In this document: positions 35,541-47,023 of the stretch, one piece after another
Layout: each line of letters opens with the position of its first letter
Numbering within the stretch: the first letter of the stretch is position 1
From: Stachybotrys elegans
Lineage: Eukaryota > Ascomycota > Sordariomycetes > Hypocreales > Stachybotryaceae
Assembly (NCBI GenBank): GCA_020746835.1
Contig: JAGPNK010000014.1
Coordinates: 868,001-932,000 of the forward strand
Length of the DNA: 64,000 nucleotides
Reading direction: 5' to 3'
Made by a program: the position numbers and the translations under genes
The notes under the pieces: model-generated
The model's database searches: none
What the model was told of the DNA's origin: nothing
The model's input: the letters and a program-made list of their open reading frames with translations, nothing else

Positions 35541-37175
35541 CTATATATGGCGCTTGCTAAAATGCATGAGAAGGGGCCGGAGCTGCCACAAGTGAAGTAT
35601 CTTCATATCCTTGGACCAATCTACGCATGAATCATCGAGGGAGATATCAAAATGGAACAGTATCTTTGCAATGAGCAGCTGTATCTCTGCCAAGGCGATA
35701 CTAGACATAGGTGAGAGTGGTCAGCTGTGAACGAATCTTGAGTCACCGTGGCTTGCTTACCTCTTTCCCACACAGGCCCTCGGACCAAGTTGGAATGGAT
35801 GAAAGGTATGGCGCTTGTCTGATGCAAAGTTTGATCGCCTGTCCACCGCTCTGGGTGGAAGGGCTCGGGCTCTTTGAAGAATCCGGCATGGTGGTTCGCG
35901 CAATATGGCGGAACACCCACCCTGGTCTGGGATTACCTAGTTAGTCTTTTGATATCAACGAAGAAACATAGGAATGGTTACCCCTTCAGGAACATCCTGA
36001 GATGAAAACCCCACCTTTAGGCACGACTCGAGGTTGGGTGGTTGGTGCCGCTGGGTTGAGTCGCATGGACTCTTGTACGACGGCAGACAGGTATTTCATG
36101 GCACCGACCGAGAAAAACGTGATATCCTTATCTTTACAGGCCATTCGAACTTCTTCCGTGGCCTTGTGGAGAGCGACGGGGTTCTTCAGTAGGTGATATA
36201 TGGTGAACGATACCGTCGTCGACACGTTTTCGCTGCCGGCAATCATCAGAGGCCCATAGGTCGCCCGAACCTGGGCCATGCTCATCTTGGCCGTGGCTTC
36301 ATCGTATGGGAGTATGTAGCTCATGAAGTCATGAGCGGTTGGGGCTTCTCGCATTCTGACATCGACGCTTTCTTGCACAAATTTTGCGTGCTTGACTTGC
36401 TGCGCAATAAGATCCTTGGGGAAGAAGCGAGCCACGAAGGGCAGAATGTGTGGGAATTGCCGCGCGGCATTGAAGTATGTGATCAGCCGCATCGTACTCC
36501 CGAACAAACCGTCGAGCCACGGATGAGAGTTGGTGTCTACACTTCCAAGCTTCCGCTCAAATACCAAGTCGGCAATAATGTCAAAGTATAGCAGAGCAGG
36601 CCATTTTGCCATATCCTCTGGACTCGCGCCACATCTCCTCTTGAGCTTCTAGATAAGTTTGTCGACGTGCGACATGATGATCGGTTCCTGCTCGCGCAGC
36701 GCTCGGGCCGAAAAGACCGGATTCAACTGCGCACCGAATATGGCGTGCTCGACGGGCTCGAAGGTCGTAAGGATGTTGTATACGCCCTCGTGGTTGGGAG
36801 ACATGGCGTACGGGTCTTTGGCGAGCAACTTCTGCTTGGGCCGGATCTGGCAGATATCCTTCCAAGCCTGAGCATCGCGAAAGAAAGCATGTACGGAAGG
36901 ATGCGAACGACGTCGACATGCTGGTCATGTAGTTTCGAGAAGACAAATGGTAGACGACCGGTTAATTGGTACCATGTGTATGGAATTGGCGTTGCGCCCC
37001 ACCAAAATGGATCCGGGAAGCGGGCGAGGGGGTGAAAGTAGGCGTTGTAAAGGAGGATGGAAAGCAGATAGGCCGCGTACTAAATCGTCAGTAAAGGGCG
37101 TCAGTGAACCAGGGCACGTACCAACGCCAGGGGAACCAGAAGGTATTCGACACTGAATTCGTGGAGCCATTCCAT
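35541..37175 (-). pseudogene. decayed cytochrome P450 monooxygenase
   Basis: An almost complete P450 can be followed from MEWLHEFSVEYLLVPLAL (start 37175) through an intron (GTACGT donor, GATTTAG acceptor) to YAAYLLSILLYNAYFHPLARF, the membrane anchor and proline-rich hinge. It continues through helix C (DAQAWKDICQIRPK), helix I (IAGSENVSTTVSF), ExxR (QESMRLNPAAP), PERW, and the heme loop FQLGPRACVGK whose Cys is intact. The frame is broken by an in-frame TAG (36651-36649) between DKLI and KLKRRC and by three frame breaks: near 36877 before DAQAW, near 35993 before VPEG, and near 35828 between PERW and the heme loop. Two introns near the C-terminus splice normally. It would have been an ER-bound oxygenase, divergently paired with the intact SDR, and is now non-functional as sequenced. 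Confidence 0.85.
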
Positions 37176-37584
37176 AGTGTACGGCGTGAATGTATGAGCT
37201 GAAGAATGACGGCGATCTTGTCAATATTGAGAGTGGTTGTGCGGAAAGGCTACAGACTGTGACTTGAAACTCCTCATAACCCGGTCAATAAACAAGATTC
37301 TAAATGATCGAGCCAGAATAGGGACGTGTAGTGGTAAACTAGAGAGTGCCCAAAATGTCAGTAGTCAGTTCATGCGGTGCCTCGATTCGGACAAGTATGG
37401 CATTTGGTGTCAGAAAGTTGACCGGGCCAATGAGCGTTTTCCAGTCAGAAAGGCCCATCATTATTAGTCAGATATAGTACTCTTACGAAGGTGAGAAAGC
37501 ACGTCAGCTTCGCACAGCAAGTTAAAGGGGGCGAGTAGAGCACACTCGACATGTACCATTAGTGCCATTGACGAATATCTCAAC
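37176..37584. promoter_or_regulatory. divergent promoter between P450 pseudogene and SDR
   Basis: A 409-base shared upstream region for the decayed P450 and the intact SDR. I saw no copy of the TAGCCGA or TTAGCGTAACCGAC elements. Confidence 0.4.
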
Positions 37585-38437
37585 ATGGCGGAAAAACAGG
37601 TGTATCTCATCACTGGCGCAAACCGAGGTAGGCTCCATGTGTTATTCAGCTCTCACATACTAAGACAATGTAGGACTTGGCCATGCACTCGTTTCTCATC
37701 TGGTCTTGGGGCAGAACTGCATTGTGATAGCATCTACGCGTCATGCTAGCATTCCAGAAAGTCTTGCGAATCTTCCCACTCATCCATCATCCTCGATAGT
37801 ACACCTATCTGCCCGTGATGCCAACCGCGACGACATACCAGCCGACACTGACAAGATCCTGGCTCTGCTCACGGGGCATCCACAAATTGATCACATCGAC
37901 GTTGTCATCGCAAATGCTGGTACCACAGGCGTTCGTCAATCCATTCTCGAGACAAGCGCAGACAATCTCTTGGAGTGTCTTCAGGTAAATGCACTGGCGC
38001 CGCTCAAGTTGCTACAGACAACCTGGCCACTACTGCAGCGCGCGAAATCGCCCAAATTTATGTTTATCGGGTCCATAGCGGGCAGTGTTTCTGGAGTCGA
38101 TGAGACGGGAGCATGGTCGAACGCCGCCTATGGGGTGAGCAAAGCAGCAGGCAATTACCTAGTCAGAAAAGCCGGGAAAGAGTTGGAGGGTCGGCTGGCG
38201 GTCGGTGTAATCCATCCGGGGTAAGCAGTGCTTCCAACCTAACGTGATGCCTTGCTAATTCCTTTCAGATGGGTGCAGAGTGAGACCGGCAACGAGCGGG
38301 CTGTCAAGCAAGGCTTAGAGAAGGCACCTGTAACTCTGGACATCTCGGCGCGAGGAATACTCGAAGAGATTGCGCACATGGCTCCCGGGAAGGATGCTGG
38401 ATTCCGCACCTTTGACCATTGCGATATCTCGTGGTAG
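37585..38437 (+). CDS. short-chain dehydrogenase/reductase (C-factor/sniffer-like)
   Basis: This is a cytosolic NAD(P)-dependent SDR of about 252 residues (exons 37585-37627, 37674-38220, 38269-38437). The cofactor loop TGANRGLGHALV is split by intron 1. DVVIANAGTTG is the NNAG-type motif, and SIAGSVSG with AAYGVSKAAGNYL gives the catalytic Ser, Tyr and Lys. HPGWVQSETGN follows strand 6. The short length and the WVQS-T pattern resemble the sniffer/C-factor group of small carbonyl reductases. It probably interconverts a ketone and an alcohol in the putative pathway. The partner gene across the promoter is the broken P450. Confidence 0.9.
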
Positions 38438-38781
38438 ATGCAACCAGCTAGCAGTCGGCCATTGAATCTGGTCATCCATAACTACTCGCGTAATATGAAA
38501 TTGACAAGAACATGCTCACAGCAACCGTTTTGATGTATGTAAAACCCTTTTGGCTATACTTCTAGCCACAAATCAACCTTTTCGAATCACGCAAGACAGG
38601 AATACGCCTAGATACTAGCTAGGTTTATATATAAGTACTCTTGCTCTAATTCTATTAACCAGGAGTATTTTCTAACCAATTATTATTTATTGATTTAATA
38701 TTGTCTTTCTTGTCCAAGGCGGCTTCCTTAACGTCACTGGTCTACATCCAATTGGGGCATACCAACAGGAAATCCTACATT
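38438..38781. other. short convergent intergenic stretch
   Basis: Terminal regions of the SDR (plus) and aminotransferase (minus) meet here. The centre is A/T rich (about 38620-38710) but no repeat or gene is evident. Confidence 0.45.
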
Positions 38782-40258
38782 CTATGAACCAAGAACTTCT
38801 TCCACGACTCCCTTAACAAGATCAACAATCAAATCCACCTCTTCTACGGTAATATTGAGAGGTGGCGTGATGGTGATGTGATCACCGAGGACTGTGTCTG
38901 CCGTACCTGTACCAGGGTACAGCGAAACGCGCCACGGCTCCCGCATGCCTGTCGACTGAATGCGACCTGCGACGCGTTCCTCAAGAGGGAATGGCTGCTT
39001 GCTCTCACGGTCTTTCACAAACTCCACTGCCCACATGAGTCCTCGGCCTCTGATGTTACCCACGTTCTTGTGGTTCCCCAGAGCCATCTTAAGCGCATTG
39101 CCCAGGCGTTCTCCAGTTATTTGGACGTTCTGGATGATATTGTCTCGCTTGATGATGCGCTGCACCGCAACCCCAGCAGCGCAAGCAACCGCGTGTGAGC
39201 TATACGTATGACCATGGTTGAAGAAGCCAGAACCGGCCTGGATGACATCGACGATTTTGTTGTTCATGAGAAGCATGGAGATGGGAGCATATCCACCTGC
39301 AAGGCCCTTGGCCACGGTCTGGATATCAGGATACACTCCTTCTTGTTCCCATGCATGCATCGAGCCAGTTCGACCTAGACCACAGAGAACTTCATCGAGT
39401 ATCAGCAGCGCCGAGTGTTTATCGCATACTGCCCGCACAGCTGCAAAGTAGCCCGAGGGTGCAGTGAGACAGCCCATAGACTACATCATGTCAGTCGGTG
39501 ATCAAGAATCATGTGATTGGGCGGACTCACGGTGCCAGCCACGGTTTCTGCAATAAATGCGCAGACAGTGTTGGGCCCAACGCGCTCAAACTCGTCATCC
39601 AGCTCCTTTGCCAGTCTGGCGGCATATTGTGTCTCTGTCTCCCCGGGACGCAAGCCCCGGTAGAGATTGGGCATTGAAACAAAAGACTTATTGTTGGTCG
39701 GCATGATAGGCTCGAAAGGCCTCCTCACGGCAGGCTTTGCTGTAAGGGCCAACGACGCCAGGGTAGTGCCATGAAAGGCCCCCTCCCGTGCAATAAAACG
39801 CACCCTTTGCGGCTCTCCTTTATCGAAAAAATATTTCCTTGCGAGCTTCATGGCTGCCTCAACAGCTTCGGAGCCTGTTTCCTGTTAGGCGACATCTCGA
39901 GGGTAGGAGGTAGTGGCATACCGGAGCTCATGATGGTGGCCTTTGCCATGACTCCATTCGTCGAGTTTACAACAATCTCAGCCAAGTCTTCCGTAGCTTG
40001 GTTGGCAAACGTCAAACTGTGGAGGTACGACACCTGGTTCATCTGGTCCACGACGGCATCTCGCACTTCAGTATTGCCATGCCCAATGCAGGCAACCCCG
40101 GGGCCGGCGCTTGAATCCAAGACCTTGTGTCCATCTTCTAAGAAAAGATAGATGCCATTTGCGGACACTACTTTGGGGTTCGCCGTGTGTATGCCAGGAT
40201 GAAGAACCTTGCTAGTGGTACCATTCGCTGGACCGCTTGTCTGGAATATGGAACCCAT
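38782..40258 (-). CDS. class III PLP-dependent aminotransferase
   Basis: This is a fold-type I, class III (omega/GABA-type) aminotransferase of about 459 residues in three exons (40258-39922, 39874-39531, 39480-38782). Motifs in order: GPGVACIGHGN and SYLHSLTFAN near the N-terminus, SSGSEAVEAAMKLARKYF (PLP phosphate loop), GAFHGTTLASLALT (ring-stacking region), FIAETVAGT, the PLP-contacting LILDEVLCGLGRTG, and catalytic Lys in TVAKGLAGGYAPISM, then FNHGHTYSSHAVACAAG. All key residues are present. Such enzymes move an amino group to or from terminal amines, beta-amino acids or aldehydes. It could make the amine substrate for the ATP-grasp ligase, which is inference. It is divergent from the ABC exporter. 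Confidence 0.92.
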
Positions 40259-40610
40259 GGAACTCGTTGGTGGGCAGATGGCAAGGTGTAGGAAATTGTG
40301 CTCGCGAATACTCTGGGGTTTGTGAATACAACAAGAAAAAGACCATGAGCTTTTACGTGGTATCTCGCACAATTTTAATGCCATGTAATGGTGTAAGCCG
40401 GTACAGTCATCCATGAGTAAGAAGGAAAACCCGTGTCAAACCCGCTATCACCGGTTCCCTCCAAACCAATAACGTAGGCCCTGTCTATTTTGTCGAGAGC
40501 TGACATCTCGTTTCTTCCCTTGTCTCGCTAAAGGCATGCTAGTGGCGAAGAAGTGGTGACCAAGCTGTTTGTCCAAAGCCAAGGAAAACGGCGTCGATCT
40601 CTGTATAGCA
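40259..40610. promoter_or_regulatory. divergent promoter between aminotransferase and ABC transporter
   Basis: About 350 bases drive two outward genes, which suggests co-expression of the aminotransferase and the exporter. No recognised operator was seen. Confidence 0.45.
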
Positions 40611-43600
40611 ATGCAGGACATGCCGCGTACAATGAGTTCAACGTCCATGACGCCCTCAGAACTTGAGCGAGCCATCCTGGATCGCCAGCTGAATGGGCTT
40701 CACCTGGAAGGAAAAAAGAGCGCTCATGTGCTCGCGTATGCAACGTTTTCTGACAAGGTCGTTCTGTTTGCCGGCTCCGTATGCGCAATCATCGCCGGCG
40801 CTCTTAACCCTCTCGTTCCGGTAAGTAATACTCTTGAACATAATCGTCCTCTCTCACCCTTATGCCAGGTTATATTCGGTCTTCTTATTGGGGTTTTCAG
40901 TGACTTTGCCGCAGGCAAGGTCGGTGCTGCCGAACTCCGAGACAGCATATCGACCTTTAGCCTCTACTATGTATACCTTAGCATCGCCTTATTCGTCTTC
41001 ACATATGCATCAACCGTGGGATTTTACTACACGGGAGAGCGTATCGCCCGAGCGCTGCGAATCGCGTATCTAACGGCAATCCTGCGCCAAAACATGGCCT
41101 TCTTCGACTTGCTTGGACCCGGAGAAATAACAAATCGACTCATGTCCGACATGGGCATTGTCCAAGAAGCCTTCAGTAGTAAGCTGTCAGTCATGTTGAG
41201 CGCCGTCGCGCAGTTCTGCGCTGCCTTTATCATCGCTTTCGTCATGTACTGGAAAACAGCACTGATCATGAGCCCCTTCTTTGTCGCCATGATTCTGACA
41301 GGCGGCATCGGGGGTGCCTATGTCGGCAAGCATCATAGAGTGGCCATGGAGTCTTACAGCCAAGCGTCTAGCCTGGTCGAGGAGACCATCAGCGGCATAA
41401 GACATGTCACGGCCTTTGGGATCCAACCTCTGTTCTCCCGGCGATATGTCAACATGTTGGACCAAGCCGCAAAAGAAGATACCAAGACGGCCAACGCAAT
41501 TGCAAGTATGATTGCCTGGTCAAATGCCATGCCATGTCTTCTCTACGCTCTTTCATTTTGGACAGGCTCTATATTCCTGGTTAGAGGGGAGGTCTCGGCT
41601 TCGCAAGTGACTACAACCACATTGGCCTTGACCATCGGCGCCTTTGCCATCGCCAGAATCGCCCCTTCTGCTCAGGCGCTCACATCTGGAACTACCATTG
41701 CTGGCGCCGTTCTAGAGGCCATCGAAAGACAATCACCCCAAGATCCTCTGGCGGCTACGGGGGAGGAACTGGAAACCGCAGTGGGCCATGTCAAGTTTGA
41801 GGATGTCGGACTGATCTATCCTTCTCGGGATCATACCAACACATTGAAGGGGATTACTTTGGAATGCCCTGCGATGAAGAAGACTGCTATAGTGGGCCCG
41901 TCGGGCAGTGGGAAGAGCAGTCTTCTGGGCTTGGTGGAGAGATTTTATGAGCCGACCAGTGGCCAAGTCCGTAAGTGACCAAGCCCGGCTAACCTTCATT
42001 TCTAATGACGACAGTGCTCGACGGTCAAGATATACAGGCTTTGAACCTTGGCTGGTTGCGGCGCCAAATCTCTCTCGTGGAGCAAAACCCCGTCTTATTC
42101 AACAGCTCTATACTCGAGAATATCCAGTATGGATCCATCGACACATTGAACCTGTCTAGAGCCGAAGCTCTCGAGGTCGTTATTGAAGCGGCCAAGAAGG
42201 CAAATGCGCACGACTTTATTCGCTTGTTGCCGGATGGCTATGATACCCAGGTGGGAGAAAAAGGCCTACAGCTCTCTGGAGGACAGCGGCAGAGAATAGC
42301 CATAGCACGCGCATTGATCAAGGACCCCAAGATACTTCTTCTTGATGAGGCAACATCTGCCCTGGATTCGAAATCCGAAGCAGTGGTGCAGAAGGCGCTC
42401 GATGCGGCAGCGGAGCACCGCACGACCATCATAGTTTCACACCGACTATCCACGATCCGTAATGCTGACAATATCATTGTGCTTGCCGACGGCAGAGTGG
42501 TTGAGCAAGGGAGACATGAGGAACTCGTTGCCACAAACGGGGTATATGCTGGCTTGGTGCAACAGCAACAGATACATACGGAGAAAACAGAGGCAAGCGC
42601 ACCGTTCGACAACTCGAGTGCCGACTCAACTGAGTCAGAACACCATCCGGGCAAAAACATTATGGACGGATTCACTCACGACCCAACTACAAATCAGGAT
42701 GTGGAAAGTAACCTGCAGGAGCCAAGTGCCAAACAAGCGCTAGCTTTCATCTGGCGCATGAGCAAGGAAGACTGGAAGATGCTGCTCCTCGGGCTATCGT
42801 CAGCTATTCTCGCTGGTTTGGGCATCCCGGCGTATGTACCCCTTCCAAGTTGGATATTTGTTGATGGCTAACCAGTCTAAGACAATCTTTCTTCATGGCC
42901 AAGATCTTCACGGCCCTTGGTCTACCGCCTGCGCAATACGACTACCTTCAAGCCCAGGTCAGGATTTGGACGGGCGGGTATGTCGGCATGGCAGGCGCCG
43001 CCTTTCTCTTCTGGATGGGTGTTGGGGTTGCCTTGTCATTGGCAACTATGCGGCTCACGCGTCGTGTCCGTGATGCATGTTTCAAGTCTATTATGACCCA
43101 GGATATAGCATTCTTTGATCAAGCGGAAAATGCACCCAGTGCGCTGTCAAGTGTGCTTTCAAAGAGCATCAACGATCTTTCCGGCATCGGCGGCCCGGTC
43201 ATTGCCGGTATACTCACTTTTACTTCAACCATCATTGCTGGCATCGTCCTCTCACTGGCTATAGGATGGAAGCTGGCACTTGTGTGCACCGCTACCATTC
43301 CGGTGGTGATGGCCTGTGGTTGGCTTCGGTTGCAGGTGCTGTCGGCCTTTGACAGCAAGGTTAGACAAAGCGGACTTGATTCAGCGGCGTACTCTGGGGA
43401 ATTAGTCCGTTGCGTCCGGACTGTTGCGTCCCTCGGGCTGGAAAGATATGCTTTGGCCCGGTACGACGGTTTCTTGGCGAAACAAGCAGCCAAGTCTCTC
43501 CGCTCGATACTCTCCGCCTCCAGTCTATACGCCGCGTCACAGTCTTTCACGTACCTGTGTTCTGCATTAGCGTTCTGGTACGGGGGTAACCTCATCGCTA

Positions 43601-44624
43601 ATGGGGAGTATACCGTTTTCCAGTTCTACATCTGTTTTGTCAGCCTCATAGCCGGATCGCAAATCGCCGGCTCGATATTCACCTTTGCGCCCGATGCCAG
43701 CAAGGCCATACATGCAAGTGGAGAACTGCAGCGGCTCCTGGATGCGAAGCCCAGCATTAACAATACATCGTGGATTGCAGCCCCTAGGGAACCGCCAGAG
43801 AAGAAGACACAAGATGAGAAAAACACTGGTGCCTGCAGGATTCGCTTCGAAAATGTACGCTTTACGTATCCTTCGCGGCCTAGTCATCCTGTTCTCGACA
43901 ACTTCAGTCTCTCCATTGAACCTGGGCAGACTATTGCCCTTGTTGGTCAGAGTGGAAGTGGCAAAAGCACATGCGTGTCCCTGATCGAGCGCTTCTATGA
44001 CCCGGACCAGGGGCAAATTTTTGTCGACGAGGAGGACATTCGAAGCCTTAATGTGGACGACTATCGTCAGAGCGTCTCCCTTGTCAGCCAAGAAACAATT
44101 GTATTCTCCGGCACACTGAGGGAAAATGTAGCCATCGGCCTGGCAGGCGACACAGTGAGCGACGAGCATATTTTGTCGGCATGCAGACAAGCCAACATCT
44201 TGGAGTTTGTAGAGTCTCTACCGTAAGCCCCCCTTCACCTCGTTCCAAACATCTCGATACCTAACATGGAATTAGAGACGGACTTTCCACGCTGGTAGGT
44301 TCTGGCGGCAGTCTGCTCAGCGGTGGGCAAAAGCAGCGCATCGCCATCGCACGGGCTTTTCTGCGCAGTCCCAAGATACTCCTGCTTGACGAAGCCACCT
44401 CAGCACTAGATACCGAGTCCGAAGCCATAGTCCAAGCAGCCATGGACGCTGTCAGGAAAGGCCGCACCACCATCATGGTGGCTCATCGGCTTCGTACGGT
44501 AAGAGATGCGGATGTCATTTGCGTCCTTCAGGGAGGAGTGATCCAGGAAATGGGTAGCCACGATCAATTGATGCAGAGGCGGGGCAAGTACTGGGAGATG
44601 GTGAACATGCAAGCTTTAGATTAG
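40611..44624 (+). CDS. full-length ABCB (MDR/P-glycoprotein-type) transporter
   Basis: This is a plasma- or vacuolar-membrane exporter of about 1274 residues with TMD1-NBD1-TMD2-NBD2 order, in five exons (40611-40820, 40869-41970, 42015-42831, 42876-44222, 44276-44624). All phases agree. I took the ATG at 40611, since upstream codons in frame lack an ATG. NBD1 has Walker [11 protein letters not shown]-loop VEQNP, signature LSGGQRQR, Walker [13 protein letters not shown] and H-loop VSHRLS. NBD2 has [34 protein letters not shown] and VAHRLR. Both ATP sites look complete. An acidic linker joins the halves. In the cluster it may export the product or protect the producer; it could also be a general drug pump. 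Confidence 0.94.
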
Positions 44625-45058
44625 TCTCAGATGCCCTTCTCATTTGCCTCTCGACACTAGGAGGCGGTAGGTGAGGAAGATGCAGGTTGATGTTCTGAAC
44701 CCATTACGTGATTTGGAGTAGTAGAATAGTCTTTCAATAATTTAGAATCTGCCTTTTATCCATAGGGGGCTTCGTTGGGGTTTCATACTACTCCGAGTCA
44801 TCGCCATCCCGCTCCCTCGCGATGGAAGCGTTGTCCAAGGCGACACCACGCATGCCAATACATATAATAGACTTGAATATTTACTTCTACGTCTCGCCGA
44901 CCGAAGCTTCCACTTGCAGCAATAATTGGAAATTTACGCATATCTAATATTGATACTCGGTCATATTTACATACCTCGACTTATACCGTCTGTAAACAGG
45001 ACCCTCTATAGGGAACCATATTCTTGTCTCTCCCGAAAGCCCTTGAAATGCAACCTTC
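44625..45058. other. convergent intergenic stretch
   Basis: The 3' regions of the ABC transporter and the 2-hydroxyacid dehydrogenase meet here. No gene or repeat is seen. Confidence 0.45.
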
Positions 45059-46003
45059 TTAAATAACATTCTTCATTGGGCGACCTGCCAAAAACATCCT
45101 TAAATTATAAGCAATCAACTCTGTGCATCCCTCTGGTCTGCCCCCGGCTGCATGTGGTGATAGAAGCAAATTTGGCGTCATCCATAAGCGGCTTGACTGT
45201 GGAAGTGGCTCTGTCTTGAACACATCCAACGCTGCACCACCAAGTTTACCAGTCTCCAAGGCTTCCGCCAATGCGTCTTCGTCAACAGATATACCTCTTC
45301 CCACGTTGATGACCCAGGCATGATTTGGTAGAGACTGGATCCGCTCTGCGTTGAGTGCATCAACCGTGGAGCTCGATCCCGGGAGGATCATTATCAAGCA
45401 ATCTGTTTCCGAGAGCAGCCGAGGTAGCTCATGCTCGTCAAATACCTCAATACCGCCACGGACACCGCGAGATCGAGCGATACCACGAACGTGAGCGCCA
45501 AGAAGCGTTAGGTGCGGAGCCAGCGCCTTCGCGATGCCACCGAATCCCCAGATCAGCACCTGAGAGCCGCGTAATGTCTTGAACTTGCCAGCCGGGTAGG
45601 CACCGCCAAGATGGCCTGGCCATTCCAGCCGATTCTGAAAGTCGCGCATCTCATATAGTCTCCGGCAAGAGTTGAGAACCATGGCCAGAGTGTGTTCAGC
45701 CACCATGACATCGTGTGTTCCACTGCCTGTTGTGATTGTAACGCGGGTCCGGTCAAAGTTTGCGTCGAGGATATCGTTCGGTCCAGATGCCAGGGCCTGG
45801 ATCCAGCGCAGGCTTTTCATGTTTTGTGCCGCATAGTCGAGGTGTTTCGTCATCCATGTGATGAGAACTACAGCATCTAGATGCTCGTCCGGAATTTTGA
45901 CGGTGGTGTCATATGGGACGAAGTCGGCCAAAAACCCAACAAGGCTGTCAATGTCGAGCTCAATATTGGTGGGATATAGGACTTTCATAGACTTCATTTT
46001 CAT
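45059..46003 (-). CDS. D-isomer-specific 2-hydroxyacid dehydrogenase
   Basis: This is an NAD(P)-dependent D-2-hydroxyacid dehydrogenase of about 314 residues. I start at the Met of MKMKSMKVLYPTNIELD (46003). An open frame continues upstream but has no family-like sequence. The cofactor loop is LIWGFGGIAKALAPHL. The catalytic Arg lies in NVGRGISVDEDALAEAL, the Glu in LDVFKTEPLP, and the His in LLSPHAAGG. It reduces a 2-keto acid to a D-hydroxy acid or the reverse; substrate unknown. It is unlike the second dehydrogenase at 55.6 kb beyond the common fold. Its upstream region, shared with the MFS gene at 47 kb, carries three TAGCCGA copies and one 14-nt element, which ties it to the 47-56 kb genes by regulation. 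Confidence 0.88.
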   Translation of the reverse strand: MKMKSMKVLYPTNIELDIDSLVGFLADFVPYDTTVKIPDEHLDAVVLITWMTKHLDYAAQNMKSLRWIQALASGPNDILDANFDRTRVTITTGSGTHDVMVAEHTLAMVLNSCRRLYEMRDFQNRLEWPGHLGGAYPAGKFKTLRGSQVLIWGFGGIAKALAPHLTLLGAHVRGIARSRGVRGGIEVFDEHELPRLLSETDCLIMILPGSSSTVDALNAERIQSLPNHAWVINVGRGISVDEDALAEALETGKLGGAALDVFKTEPLPQSSRLWMTPNLLLSPHAAGGRPEGCTELIAYNLRMFLAGRPMKNVI

Positions 46004-47023
46004 TGAGAGTGTGATTCCGATGTTAAACAAGTAAACCACTAGACGAGATGCTCTTAGGGCCTCAACACACGCCACCTTATCAACATCCAAGCGACATCTT
46101 TTCCCTAGCCGACCTTGACGCGAAGAATCACTATTGCATGCTTTGTAGCTGACGACTTTCTTCCCCGCCATTTGAGCTCAATAACCCCGGAAACCCCCAC
46201 GATCGGGTCGCACAGGCGGAGCGGATCCAGCCTATCAACATCTTGCGTCGGCAAGCTTATCACTTGATGACATTTAGCGTAAGCGACAACGGACGGGGTT
46301 GTAGCCGAGCAAGCTTGGCAACAGGCTGATGGTCGGTTCGCCGAGAAGTCTACCAGGTGGCTCAAAGACCATGCCTTTCCTTGCTATTGTCTAGAGTTCA
46401 ACAGAGAATCACATTGCAGTCATACATGCTATAGCGAGCCTGTTTTGCGACGGATGGAGATGGTTGGAACCTATTGGCATTACAGTTCCATGCCTGGCCG
46501 GCCCTTGGCAACGCGACGCACCTGTAAATTATTCCATCACTATCACATACCACTGCTCAATTATTTAGAGAAGTTACTACCCTACAAACATACGTTATGG
46601 CTGACTTCTACAACGTCAGTGTCAATTGATGTGTAGGAGACATGACTCGCCCTCGGTTAGCCGAGCACTCGAATCCATAGTATCACTTGGTTGGTCATAC
46701 TTGCTATCTTTAATATGACGTGTGCTTGGAGTTCTTAGTGCGGACTGGCTTGGCCTCGCGGGCCTTGAGCTGCTAGGAGTATGATTAGTTGCATGAATGG
46801 ACATGGAGTCTAGCCACCTTCCCCTCGCGACGAATCCTGGAACCAAGAGCCAGTCTCTCGGGGAGCTAGACCAGGTTCCCCAGCACCCCGCAATCTCTTT
46901 CCCCAGATAACTTTCATATGGAGAAGAGCGTTGGTCTGTTTACAACGTATAAAGCATGCCTCCTCCTCAGCATGCCATGCAGGGAGCATACGATCATTGA
47001 TCGACTCCTTAGCTGTAAAAAGG
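46004..47023. promoter_or_regulatory. divergent promoter with three TAGCCGA motifs and a 14-nt element
   Basis: This separates the 2-hydroxyacid dehydrogenase (minus) and MFS gene 1 (plus). TAGCCGA occurs at 46106-46112, 46302-46308 and 46658-46664. The last is inside CTCGGTTAGCCGAG, a CGG-N4-CCG inverted repeat of the kind bound by Zn2Cys6 factors. TTAGCGTAAGCGAC at 46274-46287 matches two elements near 55.2 kb in 13 and 12 of 14 bases. Confidence 0.55.

Noticed and set aside
40259..40414. Upstream extension of the aminotransferase
   Set aside because: The added residues are unlike the family; the Met of MGSIFQTSG gives a normal N-terminus.
32905..46650. TGACTCA/TGACTCG sites as a bZIP regulon signature
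   Set aside because: One TGACTCA (32905) and TGACTCG at about 46642 and 50563 is near what chance gives for a six-base core over this much intergenic DNA.
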